Shown here: positions 48,690 through 60,346 of the stretch, one piece after another | Layout: each line of letters starts with the position of its first letter | How positions within the stretch are numbered: the stretch's first letter is position 1 | The notes under the pieces: model-generated | The model's database searches: none | Told to the model about the DNA's origin: nothing | Seen by the model: the letters and a program-made list of their open reading frames with translations, nothing else | Translations under genes and position numbers: made by a program | Source: Paragonimus skrjabini miyazakii | Lineage: Eukaryota > Platyhelminthes > Trematoda > Plagiorchiida > Troglotrematidae | Reading direction: 5' to 3' | Assembly: GCA_014338405.1 (NCBI GenBank) | Contig: JTDE01002405.1 | Location: 1-64,000 of the forward strand | DNA: 64,000 nt

Positions 48690-49180
48690 TTAGGAGAATG
48701 GAATATCTAGGAAAAGTAGAAACTCATTTACTTTGATTTCTGTAGTTAGCTTTGGGTTTGAGAAAGCTTGATTTAAATTCAGACGTGAAATACTTGAATC
48801 ACTTAAGTTCTCATAAATGATTGTGGAAATCCGATCTGTGCGCTCAGAAGAAGTTCGTGCGGACACAATCAGGCGAGCACACAAATGGTGACAATGATCG
48901 CATAACTGCTGGCAAACACGAATTCAAGAACTTTCATTGATCGTTACTCCTACGCACCCTGGTTACAATTGTCGTACCACAAGAAACAAGTCATGTTCGC
49001 TATGTTGTAGTGTTTAAAAATGGTCAAGATATCGTTTCCGTAGCGGCGATACAAAACTGTTTTTGGCATGATTCTGTACAATGTAAGTTCTGTGCTAACC
49101 ATGAAGTAATCTACTGGAAGCGGATAGGTCAAACCAAAGGTACAACATGATGCGTCGTACTACTGTTTAGGAGTTTGGCA
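48690..49180 (-). mobile_element. Penelope-like RT fragment (palm only)
   Basis: On the minus strand CCTFGLTYPLPVDYFM stands where PLEs have GVAMGSPLGPLLADIFM. Then come TVLYRRYGNDILTIFKHYN, with Y-G-N-D replacing Y-V-D-D at 49031-49042, and, in another frame, LNQAFSNPKLTTEIKVNEFL and LFLDI, which is the block after the palm. Upstream fingers and downstream linker and nuclease are missing. The loss of the first catalytic Asp and the very diverged substrate block make this one of the oldest PLE relics in the window. Confidence 0.78.
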
Positions 49181-50768
49181 GAAGTGGATAAACCTACGTG
49201 TCTGAAGATCAGATGGCGCAAATTGAAGTAAAATACAGGTCACTAGTTGTGACTCACAATGTCACGATTTCCATGTAATCCTCATGCTTCTCATTTGCCT
49301 GCGCACCCTGCCTAGTCTTCATCATTTGCAATTGTTTACTTATTGTTCTGTGTGTTTCTTTCGCCAGCAGACTCACACAATTTATAGTTACCTAATAAAG
49401 ACCCCAATAACTATGTATACGATATTTCCCTAAGCATGACCCAAATTGTTCTCGTCCCTTGTAAATGCCCCCGAGATATTCACAGTTTCGTTTTTCCTGC
49501 ACTGACAGCTTTGAGGAAAGCGCTGACACAGCTTTCAAATCCGTCGTTTACACATTGACTGTCGTTTCGACAATTTGACAAAACAATTTGTCATTTTTTA
49601 CAAGATTACTAATACTTAACAAGACATACACGCAAGTACAAAATGTTTATTGTTACGTAGAGATTTAAAGACAGATACTTCATACTACAATCAGTGAACT
49701 TTCCACAGTCACACACTGTATCCATACTGACGTCTTCTATATGGTCTAAAGTATCGTATCTGAACTGTAGCCAGAGTACTGCGATCTCGAACATCATGAG
49801 CCCAAAAGTCAGGTGATATTTTCATCTTGCACCTAGGTACACATCTCATATTTTGTCTGGATTCACTGTCAATCATCTCCGGAAGTCGCTGAGAGTTGGT
49901 TTGAACAGATTATTGGACCTACCAAATCAAGAAGCCACCCTCACCTAAAATTAAAAGTGACTTTCAGTCAAATCGTTTCAAACTATTGAGGTAAACAAAA
50001 GAATGAAACCATCGGGTGTTCAAATGTTTTAAGGCTGACTGAGGGGAAGTAGTCAAGGTTTTACATCCGCTAAAATAAGGATTGTTTGGAAAGTAAGAAA
50101 TAATGGAATTTGGGTATTTGGTTTTTCCGACGAAAATCACTGAAATGTTAACTCATCATTTATAGAAGGTGGTCAAGAGTTGTCGGAAAACGATACACTG
50201 AATAGAAAGCGTGATACAGTATAAATCAGCGCATTATAACGAAAATATCTTTAATATTAGGATAGCTACTACATTGGTTGGGAAATCACACAAAAATATG
50301 ATCTACTCAAGCCACATCTGCAGAACAACCATCGCTCATTAAAAACCACTTTGGTTAGAACAATCAGGCCTTTACTATAAACCGCTGAAACGAAAACGGA
50401 CGAAGCGAAAACCATCCAACCAATCCGTCAGCCCCTCATTCAATAGAAAGCGACTAGCAAGAAAAGAGGTGTCAATAGGAGAGGTACGAGAATATTTTAC
50501 GACACATTGAGTTTATCAGAACGTATCATGAACGGTCGGATAAAGTGTATTCGTAAACCAAACCAAAGCGAGTGCAACCATGGCGAGTCTTCAAACCTGT
50601 TTACCATTGCAGGCCAATGGCCTAGGTTGTTGATGTAGAGACTGCAGATACATGGTTAAGTTCAAGTTGAACATCACCCACAATTGATCGCAGCTGTCGC
50701 ATTCCGATAGACTTTACAATCAGCCCCTTTCGAAAAGAAGCACTAGACTCGAGTTTCGCTTTAATTAG
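49181..50768. other. Unassigned DNA
   Basis: No feature supported in about 1.6 kb of moderately AT-rich sequence. Confidence 0.4.
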
Positions 50769-51005
50769 AGTACGTCAGTATCGATTTCTCACCTGGATGA
50801 CATATCGGAATTTTTGGATGAAGCCGTTTGGTCGAAAGGGTGGTTGCGTTGTGATGGAGAGACATTATCATATGACGATAAGGGACAAAAACGACACAGT
50901 TTGTTCATTTTTCGTTTGGTAACTGATGGACACTATGATTGTTTTGATAGTGGAATGAAAAGTGAATGTTACCAAGAAATATGTGATTCAAACATCCTGT
51001 GTTGA
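50769..51005 (+). CDS. Possible host exon, unknown acidic product
   Basis: Directly after CGCTTTAATTAG (AG at 50767-50768) a frame is open for about 78 codons to a TGA. It reads HLDDISEFLDEAVWSKGWLR, then CDGETLSYDDKGQKRHSLFI and RLVTDGHYDCFDSG, acidic with four spaced cysteines near the end. Composition is unlike the AT-driven random frames nearby. I recognise no family and see no signal peptide or membrane segment. If real it would be a last exon, or would splice before the stop. Confidence 0.25.
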   Translation, partial: STSVSISHLDDISEFLDEAVWSKGWLRCDGETLSYDDKGQKRHSLFIFRLVTDGHYDCFDSGMKSECYQEICDSNILC

Positions 51006-51362
51006 AGTAACAAACAGATTGAAATGATTTTGGACAAATCAACTAAACCGACTGACAGAAAATCGATCATAAGTGAATGCAACTTTTTAATTCAGATGGA
51101 ATTTTCAGCTAGCTTCCATCGGAGGGAGGGATCATACCTCAATTTTGGCTCAGGTCTACGAAGTACTTGAATAAGTACCAGTAATCTATACGTTGTTATA
51201 CAAACGCAGTTACTTCCGTGATGTCAGTCCGGTAGTTAAGTCTTCATATTGGGTCATCCTTTAGAGATATCAAGACAGTCATTGCGCCCACAATGATCTT
51301 ATAGTTACTAACAAAAAAATGTAACCAAATATTCACATATAATAATCACTTAGGACGTAAGA
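51006..51362. other. Unassigned DNA
   Basis: No feature supported. Confidence 0.4.
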
Positions 51363-51610
51363 TTACGGGCATAGTACAGTGACCAACGCGGTCTCCCACA
51401 GGGAAGCTGAATCGTATTTCGTACCCCGGTCATGACACAGACACACGCAATTAAGGAGCCCAAGCAAATCGAGACGCACGCCTACCACTTCTATTCCAAT
51501 GTTATCATCTGGGACATCAACCGGAATTCGTGTGATAATGACGGGTAAACTACACACATCTCTTGCTGAATCTTGTAATATCGTCGAGGTGAGCTGACTG
51601 TATAAGTAAC
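51363..51610 (-). CDS. Possible host exon, unknown product
   Basis: On the minus strand TGAATTTCAG|G is a good 3' splice site. After it one frame stays open for about 82 codons: YLYSQLTSTILQDSARDVCS, LPVIITRIPVDVPDDNIGIE, then VVGVRLDLLGLLNCVCLCHD. The beta-strand-like, Val/Ile-rich segment followed by a Leu-rich one looks like folded protein. Possible donors lie inside (GAAGTG|GTAGGC). I cannot name the family. No ATG opens the frame, consistent with an internal exon or with chance. Confidence 0.27.
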
Positions 51611-51904
51611 CTGAAATTCATCCTAGTAACGCTCTCACACAGATGACCGACTCATTTCAGGGACTACCCTTGGTTATTACTGTCAGTGTCTTCAACGGAC
51701 AATCAGAATTGTATGTCGAGATCCCTGTGACATCAAACTGAAACACCTATAATACACTCTAGTATATAAAGTCGAGATGTATATTTGGTTAAACAGTGTA
51801 AAAATTACTTCACGTGACAAACCGTATGTGCTAAATATCCTCAGCCCTTTTGTATGACAGAATTTGGACATAAAGTTCTGAATGATTCAGAGGTAACAGT
51901 GGCT

Positions 51905-53520
51905 TCGTCATGACGATCACAGACAACAACACATCAACGGTTCTTGTTTATACTTAACTACCATACAACCACGTAAAACAGCAAAACCTGTACAGAAAAA
52001 GAAAAAAAACGAGAGAGGGGATGGGACCTAACTACTAATAATAGCTACGCCTACATTCAGACATTCAGCTTCAAGATGCCTGCAGCTTACAAACAAACAA
52101 CCGAGCTATAAATGAAAGTAAGGCGTCATCATCCTTACGGCTTTCACTAGCCCGCATCAACAAGTGCATTCACTTCACAAATAACTCAGCCCAACAACGA
52201 CAATATTTGCGCCACTGAGTTCGATTAACCGCCACCTCACCAAATGTCTCAAACCACCAAATCTGTAATTCGCGAGGGCTCCAACGCGGGAAATGAACCC
52301 GATCTACAGTGGTCAACCCCTTCATTTCTCAACGCCAGGCTATCATCTGTCCACCTCGCGCCAGTTGGTGGTAGCGTCGACAGACAATCCTTAGAACATG
52401 AACTAATTATTTAAGTGTGTGCAGATGTAATAAGTGAACAAAAGAACTCAACTGATAGTCAGTACCAAATACCCGTTTCCTAACCACTTTGTTGCTTGCC
52501 AGAGAGTGCCACCCGACACGAGCGACTGGATGCAAACGTCGGTGGTCAAATACCTGAAGAAGGGTTCACGTCCTCTACCATGGGCGGCTAAGTTTTTTTG
52601 CCGTATAGTAGCACACCCTTACTGTCACCTTATATACGTGACCCTCAAGCATCAGAGACATGTCTCTCTGTCGCCATAGGTGTCTCAGATTAGCAAATAC
52701 CACCCTAACCTTAGAGATACACTCCTCTATCGTATTCCATGCACCTTCGACGCATTGTTTGTGCTGCTTAGAAATTGTCAAACAGCAACACCCAGTCGTA
52801 AACATAATCAGGTTTAGTCAGCCTTCCATCAAGTAGGAGGTCAACACTGGCATATTGTCAGCACCCTAGAAAGTCCTGCATTATTTTGTCCTTGACAAAG
52901 TTAAACAAAAGTGGTGACGTACGCCGATCCTGGTGCCGAAACTGTTGGATAGTTCACTGCAAAACTTAACTTGAGCAGAAGTATGGAGACCAGTCGCCTA
53001 CGATATGTTCACATACTCGATCGATACACTCCTGCGTTTAAACGACTCGAAAAGTGTAGATCGATTCACCGGATCGAACGCACCGTCATAGTCGAGAAGT
53101 ACTGTAATTGTTGGCCTGTGATACACGTGACGCTGTTGAAGAATTTGACGAAGAGTAAAGATGCGATCTACACATACCCAACCAGGAAAAAGCCTTGCTT
53201 ATTCTTCCCTAGTGTTTGCCGCTTGAGCTGCAGTGATTCTACGAAGTATGACAGATGCCAGAATCGTTGAGCGATAGCTTGTCCGATCGCTCGTGCTGTC
53301 CTCCGTCTATCTACTGTGGGCTTTGATCGTACTCCACAACCGTGTCGAGATATTCCTGAGAGTGTTGGAGTAATCACGCCATCAATTTGGTCATCCATCC
53401 TATTTCGGCTGCCACGTCTCGCCCGTTGGTCCGATCCGGTCGAGCGATGACTCATCCGGTCGCCCACGCCGTTCTCCATCCGCTCACAGTGGGTTTTTGA
53501 ACGCAACTCCCCCTGTATTG
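51905..53520 (-). pseudogene. RTE-type retrotransposon, RT core to 3' end
   Basis: Read right to left: ILASVILRRITAAQAANTRE, then CVDRIFTLRQILQQRHVYHR and PTITVLLDYDGAFDPVNRST, which is the RT fingers/palm with catalytic Asp in LDYDGAFD. Then SFGTRIGVRHHF (usual GVRQGC), and DLLLDGRLTKPDYVYDWVLL, where the second catalytic motif YADDIVLL has become Y-V-Y-D-W. CISKVRVVFANLRHLWRQRD, VEGHVYK-type and VFDHRRLHPVARVGWHSLAS blocks follow, and about 450 bp of 3' end that aligns with 62.34-62.79 kb. Stops and frame changes are numerous. The right edge is soft: motifs are clear only below about 53,330. Confidence 0.88.
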
Positions 53521-54469
53521 TGGTATTCTACCGAGAGTTGGAATGCTCGCACTTCCTGCCTGACAGCCCATCATAATAGGTAATCAGTGGTTATTTATCT
53601 CCGTCAATTGACGGCTCATGCATGGTTGACATCCAAACCCTGCCGATGATTATGTGAATAAGTCACGAGCTTACAAAAAATCGGAAGATAAAAATAATTT
53701 ATGAAAACTGGTGACCGACGGGCGAAGTGTGATTGTAAACTGTACAGTGATGCCCATAAAGCATAGATAACACGAAAGCACATAAGAACATTTTTTATCC
53801 CCAGAAGCTTTCCCAATAAATTTCAATTCCATTTAACATCCTTAAACAAAAACAAACAAACAAACAACAAACATGTTTTCTTACCTAAACGGAGTTTTAC
53901 ATGGAATGCCTTCACGGACGATTCATGAAGTCATAAAACTCGGAATACAGTTTTATCTGGAAAGTCCGGCAGCCTAGTCAAGTCTCATTTATCTGAGGAC
54001 AACTGAGGAATGACTTGAAACAAACCCACATTCTCAGTAAACTTTAAAAATTACAAAATGAGGAGGGATGATTATTGAGCAATACCACCAAATGTGTTTT
54101 AATTAGGCAGAACTCTCCAAACTCTGATCTTTAAACTCTGGAAGGCCCCCACCAACTCAGTGGCCACGACTGGCTCGATAGACACACACAAAACTCCACG
54201 CAACCAGCGTACACGTGAGGTGTATTCGTGACCACCTTCTCAATGCACTCCCACAGATCCCCAGTTGTTTAATAGTGTCTATACATTTGGATTTAGTTAG
54301 TTGGTTGCATAATTTTGTTTAATCCTTTAATGTTGATGTTTCTATACTCGTTGCGTTATGTTATATTCAAAGTTATGTAACATACAACACTTACAGAAAG
54401 AAACATATAAATACTTCATACATCTCTCCTAAGGAGGTCTGCAAAGCTATAACTATGGAGCATTAAAGA
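53521..54469. other. Unassigned DNA with an AAAC-type microsatellite
   Basis: A (AAAC/CAAA)n run lies at 53842-53873. Otherwise nothing recognisable; the endonuclease half of the neighbouring RTE would be expected here and is absent. Confidence 0.5.
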
Positions 54470-54786
54470 ACTACTGTTTTGACCGCAAAAGACGCTTGGC
54501 CTGGGAATTCGTTTATTGCACAAACTCCCGTGCAGGTCATGTCGAAAATTGGACCATAAACGCATACACTCATTTGCACGGCAGACATGCATTCATATAC
54601 ATTGGGTAACACTACGTTGTCATTCGCCTTGGTGAAACTTCTGTCACAGCGCGTACACACTATTTCGATAGTCTCTTCTGATCCGTCGTCTTCCTGGCGT
54701 TCGGAGCTTGCTCTTTTGTTTCTGAATGTCGTCTGTGAGTAGTACACTTCACACAACGAAGCTGCCTGTCATACAACACTACTACA
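54470..54786. repeat. Dispersed 310 bp repeat, copy 2
   Basis: This matches 38,540-38,850. Its minus strand is open for 97 codons, with a CTRCDRSF stretch (a CxxCxxxF pattern like half of a C2H2 zinc finger) and CAINEFPGQASFAVKTVV. Because copy 1 preserves the last part of this frame, the repeat may come from a protein-coding exon or transposon ORF, but no second zinc-ligand pair (H-x-H) follows, so I do not call a zinc finger. Confidence 0.75.
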
Positions 54787-57490
54787 AGGTGGAATGTTCG
54801 CGTGCCCATAAAACGTGTGAGCTTTCGCCAAACAAGAGAGGACATAACAGTTGTACGAGCATTAATTCACAGTTGAAAAACAGTTCCCCTGCTCGTTTCC
54901 TGGTCGGAGTAGAACTGACGCATCTAGCTATGCATATCGCACAACATGACACTACGCGTAACTATTAATTGGGGTGTATGTCGAAAATTTTCATCAAAAG
55001 CCTAGCACAAGTAAATTTGTGGATGACTGTTTGCTCGGAATGGTATCTACCTCACTATGATATTCAGTCAATTTGCTTAGTTGACGAATAACAGCATCGC
55101 CGGTCAATACAATGTGGTAGAATCAACAACTTTATCATAGCTAGATTAATGCCAGCACGATTAATACAGTAATGAGAAAGTGTAAATTCTATATTCGGGG
55201 CAAAACTCCCATATATCCAAACAAAAATTCACGAGGTGGAATTCATTGCCTATGCGATTAGACAGACGGATACAAAAATGAAAGAAACACGGGAATAGTT
55301 ACTCTAGTCCACTGTACACAATGGTCACTAGTGGCTACCGTTTCTAGGTGACGACTGATCGGATGTGACAAATGCGAGTCAAACAACTGTCGTATCCAAA
55401 ACTTGGAACGTTGTAAAATTATATGTAGTACACAGGACCAGAGCGGCACTAGTTTTCTCAATTACAAAAAGATCCGATGCATATCACACTCCACTGTAAA
55501 CATAAGCACTGAAGCAGTTGTAGTATGAGTTTTATACGGAAGAAAAACCGACAGCCAACTGCTCGTATCAGAAAACACGTTCCCAACTGACCGGAAACCC
55601 GATAGCGGTTGACAGACAACATCCATCAACAAAACCAGTAAAACACATCTTCAAAGCTGGGCGAAAAGAAAAATAGAATAATACTCTGTATCATTATTTG
55701 TACTAATCGTAAATGTATCTGATGGTATTTTAAGGTTTGGGCTATTGGATTCCACAATCCGCTCGGATACAAAAACTAGCTGTCCTGATATCTCGGTACT
55801 GCTCATCACCTTGCTTTTTTGTACACTTTCGTCGACCTGTCTAATCAACAAAGCAATGAATCTCTGGTACGACTATCAAAATTAGTTACGTGGATGTTTC
55901 ATCAGAATGTATGGGGGAACCAAATCGGACATTTGCATCTCCTAGGATTTATTAAATGCCCTATTTTGTTCGATTAAAAACAGAACAGAAACCATTCTTC
56001 TGTGGCTTCAGCGTGTATGGTAAAAGGGATTCGTACGACTAGTTATGGGAGTTTATGATGTAAATGTAAGGTGCTTCAAATTAACACAATCAAAGACGAA
56101 TATCAAACTCTGCAGATAACCAGATTAGACGAAGAACCCTTGTAATTGGCGTGAAGATATTAAAACCTGTAGCAGTTTCCATGTATTAAATCCAAAAACC
56201 ATGCCATACAACTAGTTTGTACTTAAATCTAAATTCCGTCTGATCAATGGCGTAAGTTGGTGTCCAACGCCTAGCTATTAGCAATCTGTGCGGGTGACTG
56301 AGTTACAAAGTTCGGGGCTCTTCGATTGAAGTAATGCTTCCAGCAAAATTATTAAACTGCGTTTGAAGTTGAATTTCAGTCTCAGACTGCTTTGGATTAG
56401 TTGCAAGCAACAGAAACAGTTAAACAATATATTACATGAAAACGTAGCAGGTCAAAGTTTTCGGAACTGCTCCAGAACGAGGATAGTGGAAAAATCATGA
56501 TTCTGAATCTCAGGTTAGGCAAACGAAGGGCCACACATGCCATCTGTTCGTTTGGTTCGTACTGGTATAACAGATATAATCTCACTGGGGTTCACAAATG
56601 TCCAATAATAGCCGTAACGATTTAAAGTGAGATAGCGTTAACTGATAACAAGATTCGAATAAACAGTGTTTGTGCATGCTCTGCAACGTGGATGGAGTTA
56701 TGATCTATCTTACAATAACAATAAACAACACCTCAGGTGTACACATCCAAAGCCAGCCATCGTACCCATGCTGACCAAACCACTAGGAACTGCTCAAGCT
56801 GTCGTCAATGTTGCCAAAAACAGGCGGGGACCTCTTGGGGAGAGTCTATTTTCCTCAAAAATGGTTTATATTTCGAGATATCTTCGAAAAATTATTTGTG
56901 ATTTTGAATTTTCTTTTCGCTCCATAACGTGCTAAAACTTAATTTTGGCACACATTTCTCCTCCGTCTCTAATTGGCCCATCCCTCTTTTAATGCATCAA
57001 TCCAGGTGGGATTCTTCAAGGCTGTTCAAAGACTATTTATACACAGGCGTTGGTCTGCTATGTTACCTTTGGTATGAGAACAAATACATTATCGACTGAA
57101 GGTCAAAGTCTTCTGTGTTCTTCTGAAGTTTTCGGGTATCGTTACGCTCTGTGCTATATGTCCGTGATTCGTATCGTCGTGTGCTAGCCATTTCGCATTA
57201 TCATTGACCGCCGGGTCATAACAGAACCAATAACCCTGGGTCATCCGATGCTTGTAAACAAACTGTTCCGTTTATCACCTGACCCTCAGTCCGCCCAGTT
57301 GTATCAAGCCTCGGTGTTTTGCGTAAAACGTCACACGACTCGAGATGGAACGAGTAGCCAGCATGTGCTGTCACCTGTATATGATCATCCAGCGAACCAG
57401 ACTTTGATGTTAACACTGTTCTATAGCTAGACCAGTTATGATGCCGCACCGCGTTCTGCAGTTCAGAATGGAACTGTAGTTTAGACTTAC
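54787..57490. other. Unassigned DNA
   Basis: No supported feature. Open frames are under 90 codons and lack motifs. Confidence 0.4.
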
Positions 57491-57532
57491 GTTCCAAATT
57501 GCTCGTATCTGAACACATACCGTTCATCATAC
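57491..57532 (-). CDS. Possible 42 bp micro-exon
   Basis: On the minus strand a strong pyrimidine-rich acceptor (TTTATTGTTTTTCTGATAG) is followed after 42 bases by a consensus donor (AAC|GTAAGT). The interval is a multiple of three and lies inside a 114-codon open frame. Micro-exons with lengths divisible by three are a known feature of fluke micro-exon genes. No neighbouring exon is known, so this is a splice-signal observation only. Confidence 0.2.
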
Positions 57533-57560
57533 CTATCAGAAAAACAATAAACAGCGTCAA

Positions 57561-58285
57561 CAGTTATGCGGATAGGCACAGACAACAGCCACTGGAAAGT
57601 GTACGAACTATGAATAACCATTACCTGTAAATGAATCAGTAGTTGAAAGTCTGTTAATTATCAACCGGCCGAAATGAGCACGTCCAATTTCTATTTGAGC
57701 GTAGTAAACACGACCTAATTAGTCCAGCCGTAGGTTCATCTTACGTCGGTAGGCAAAAATGTGAAGGTCGCCTTAGAGCGCCAAGTCAGCGTGAGCGAAC
57801 ATAAATATAAGATTCATCGATCTCGCTAAACTTCTGACACACATGTTCGTACATGAATAGGCCGAATGCCATTTACCAGAAGTCAATGATACGATGTGTC
57901 CTCATTAGTCTACCCATTCGTATTGACTGCTTACGTGATCTTGACTGGATGTAAGCTACTCGTACAACCGCCTATTATCAACCGACGTAAACCTGCGATA
58001 ATTGGTTCCTCAAACGACTAAACAATCAAATAAAACACAGATCCGTGGACGGCTAGATCTCTTAACGAGTTAAAAGTGTATATACCGAAGAGGATGCAAC
58101 ACCATGAGACGTGTATAATCGCAGTTCACAAAAACATACATTCCCTTTTAAAACACATACAATTCAAAGGATTCAATAAGATCGAACCAATAACTTCCAG
58201 CGGATCACTGCTAACTGGCAGAAAACCAAGTAACCACTAAACGATCCGAGTTTGTCAACGCTTGTTCCAACAGATTATTTTGCAG
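57561..58285. other. Unassigned DNA
   Basis: No supported feature besides splice-like signals at both edges. Confidence 0.4.
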
Positions 58286-58324
58286 GTGCTTAGACCCTAT
58301 GCACAACTGGCTACAGATGAAATG
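58286..58324 (+). CDS. Possible 39 bp micro-exon
   Basis: CAGATTATTTTGCAG, a good acceptor, is followed after 39 bases by ATG|GTAAGT, a consensus donor. The interval encodes VLRPYAQLATDEM without a stop and is a multiple of three. The same frame stays open to 58,501, so the splice sites are not needed to explain the frame. It is on the opposite strand from the candidate at 57.5 kb, so the two cannot belong to one gene. Confidence 0.2.
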
Positions 58325-60159
58325 GTAAGTTACACCCTTGAAAACTTAAGTTTGTCGTTCAGTACTGTCTACCCGCCGGTAGAGAGACACATTCGCACCT
58401 TTTTGGACAGCATCAAGCCAACTGCCTACCGAGGTGAAGACGCCGTGGACAACATCAGTGACTCAAAAAATGTTAACAATCCACCGACAGCAGTAAACTG
58501 ATGGCTGACGACGATGACTTAAAGACACAACCACGGGAAATGGAGAAAAGTAGGACGAGTAAAAGGATAGAGCTCCCCACATCAAGACGCTGTTTTTTAT
58601 CTAAAGCACTCAATTTCAAGGGGTACTTACACCTTAAAGGATGATAAGCGAGGTTCAAGCGATGAGAAGCATCTACAAGGCGATCCCTCTTTTTCACAGA
58701 GACAAACAACACAACTAAACAACAGCGTTCCCGTCAATGAACCTCATTACCCGCCACCCTTCCTGAAACCTCAAGCTATTGACGCCGTAAGTCCGGAAGT
58801 TCAGGATCTGGCTGGGGAATCCATCACACACTGACTGGCCAACGTACATTAAGTGACTATTTGTCAATTTTAAAGCTAACATCAACAGCGTGCATCATCG
58901 GTGACGTTCGGCATGACAGACGACTATTTGACACCCATAACGAATAGCACAACCATCCGTACAAATTGAAAAAACCAATCCGTGTGACCCTGTGTACTAC
59001 GCGTTCGCCAACTAAGTCTGTCACTGCCTACTCGCCGATTCCACCAGATGAGTGTGACTGAACAAAGACACAAAACGTACAGTACCTTAGGACGTTCCGT
59101 AGCAGTGGACTAAATTGTCTCCATATTTATCTTGCATACACAGACAACCATAGATGGACAAACGAAGACAGTCCTAGACTTGGATAAGAGCATCTTGTAC
59201 CACCCTTGTCGCTGAAAAATCTTAGAATTAGAAATTGGTCAACAACATTCAGAATTTCATTAACAGATCTACAGGATTGGTATAGGTTTGCGGAAGCACC
59301 TTGTGATCTGAAGCTGGAGTACGCACCCTCGAATTACCTGACGGAATGTGAGATATCGTGTAACGTCACTTGTACAGTTTGGAAGTTGCCCAAAGCTAAC
59401 GGACTTTGTAAACATCAGTCGAACTTCCAACAGACAGGAGGAACACGCCGGAATCTTGTGAGCGCCGCCGAGAGTCCCCCATTATTTCACCCATGTCAGC
59501 TTTGAATAAACGTGACGAACACGGACAGTTCTAACAAACGCGGACATTGGCGTCGAATGCGTTGGATCGTAGCCTGAGCTGCAACATGGGAACTGAACAT
59601 CGACAGCATGTCTACATACGGGTTCGGTGCATTCGTGCCTCTGAAATTACGGAACGAACCAGTTAATCGAATGCTTTCGCAGTCACGAAAATCAGCGGCT
59701 GTTAGTCGGCAAGCACTGGAGACTGCTGTCATTTGGTAAAAAATGATAACATAATCTACATATCCACACCGAAGAAATCTTGCCTGGCCTCCCACAAGGT
59801 CCGCATTGCGAGTTGTAGTGAACGTGTGAAGTAAAACTGGCTTCAGAAATTTAAATATAACTGCGGTTAAACCAATACTCTAAACCTTTTTACGAACTCC
59901 AAATTCTCTTCTGGAGTATGGGAACTAAAACTGATTGGCCCGAATTCAAAGAAACTCTGAGAATTTCTACACATATGATAATATATACGTTGGTCTGAGA
60001 GAGATCATTCTGAAGTTAAAGCCATGACTCGACAATAATACGGTGTCGTTAACACAGTAATTCCACGGAAAAGTTGCTAGGAGACGAGTTATACCATGAA
60101 AATGTCGGTCAGTCACTGAAGATTTCGAGCTTTCAACCACGATAAAAGCACACCTGCAG
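58325..60159. other. Unassigned DNA with several 80-99 codon frames
   Basis: Frames at 59206-59505 (plus) and 59496-59795 (minus) are each 99 codons and show mixed composition (for example DLQDWYRFAEAPCDLKLEYA on plus) but no domain that I recognise. They could be exons or an unrecognised repeat. Confidence 0.35.
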
Positions 60160-60346
60160 AGTGTTTAATGTCACGCTAGAGGAAACTGGTAATGCCGTGT
60201 TAGACGATGAAAAATTATTTCGACAGTTCAAACATTATTACCTTCAAGACCAAGTGATAAGGTTTCATAGCAGTGGTTCACTCCCAAAATGCGGTACAGA
60301 TACGAAGACAATCCAGTTATTTTTCAAAGTTGTGTTATCATACGCG
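60160..60346 (+). CDS. Possible internal host exon, unknown product
   Basis: AAAAGCACACCTGCAG is a plausible acceptor and ATACGCG|GTAAAC at the right end a plausible donor. The frame reads VFNVTLEETGNAVLDDEKLF, RQFKHYYLQDQVIRFHSSGS and LPKCGTDTKTIQLFFKVVL, hydrophilic and helical-looking, and is open to 60,379. I do not recognise a family. It is on the same strand as the candidates at 45.9, 50.8 and 58.3 kb, so a single long-intron gene is conceivable but unproven. Confidence 0.27.

Noticed and set aside
52270..52310. SINE or tRNA box B-like sequence
   Set aside because: It aligns with the RTE copy at 62.4 kb and is part of the RTE coding 3' end.
54463..54756. C2H2 zinc-finger protein
   Set aside because: Only a CxxCxxxF half is present; no properly spaced His pair follows.
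57491..57560. Signal peptide at the start of the 114-codon minus frame
   Set aside because: The frame begins with TTG, not ATG, and the hydrophobic stretch coincides with the polypyrimidine tract of a splice-like site.
59496..59795. Reverse transcriptase YVDD-like motif (GYVDYVIIF)
   Set aside because: No other RT block occurs in order around it in any frame.
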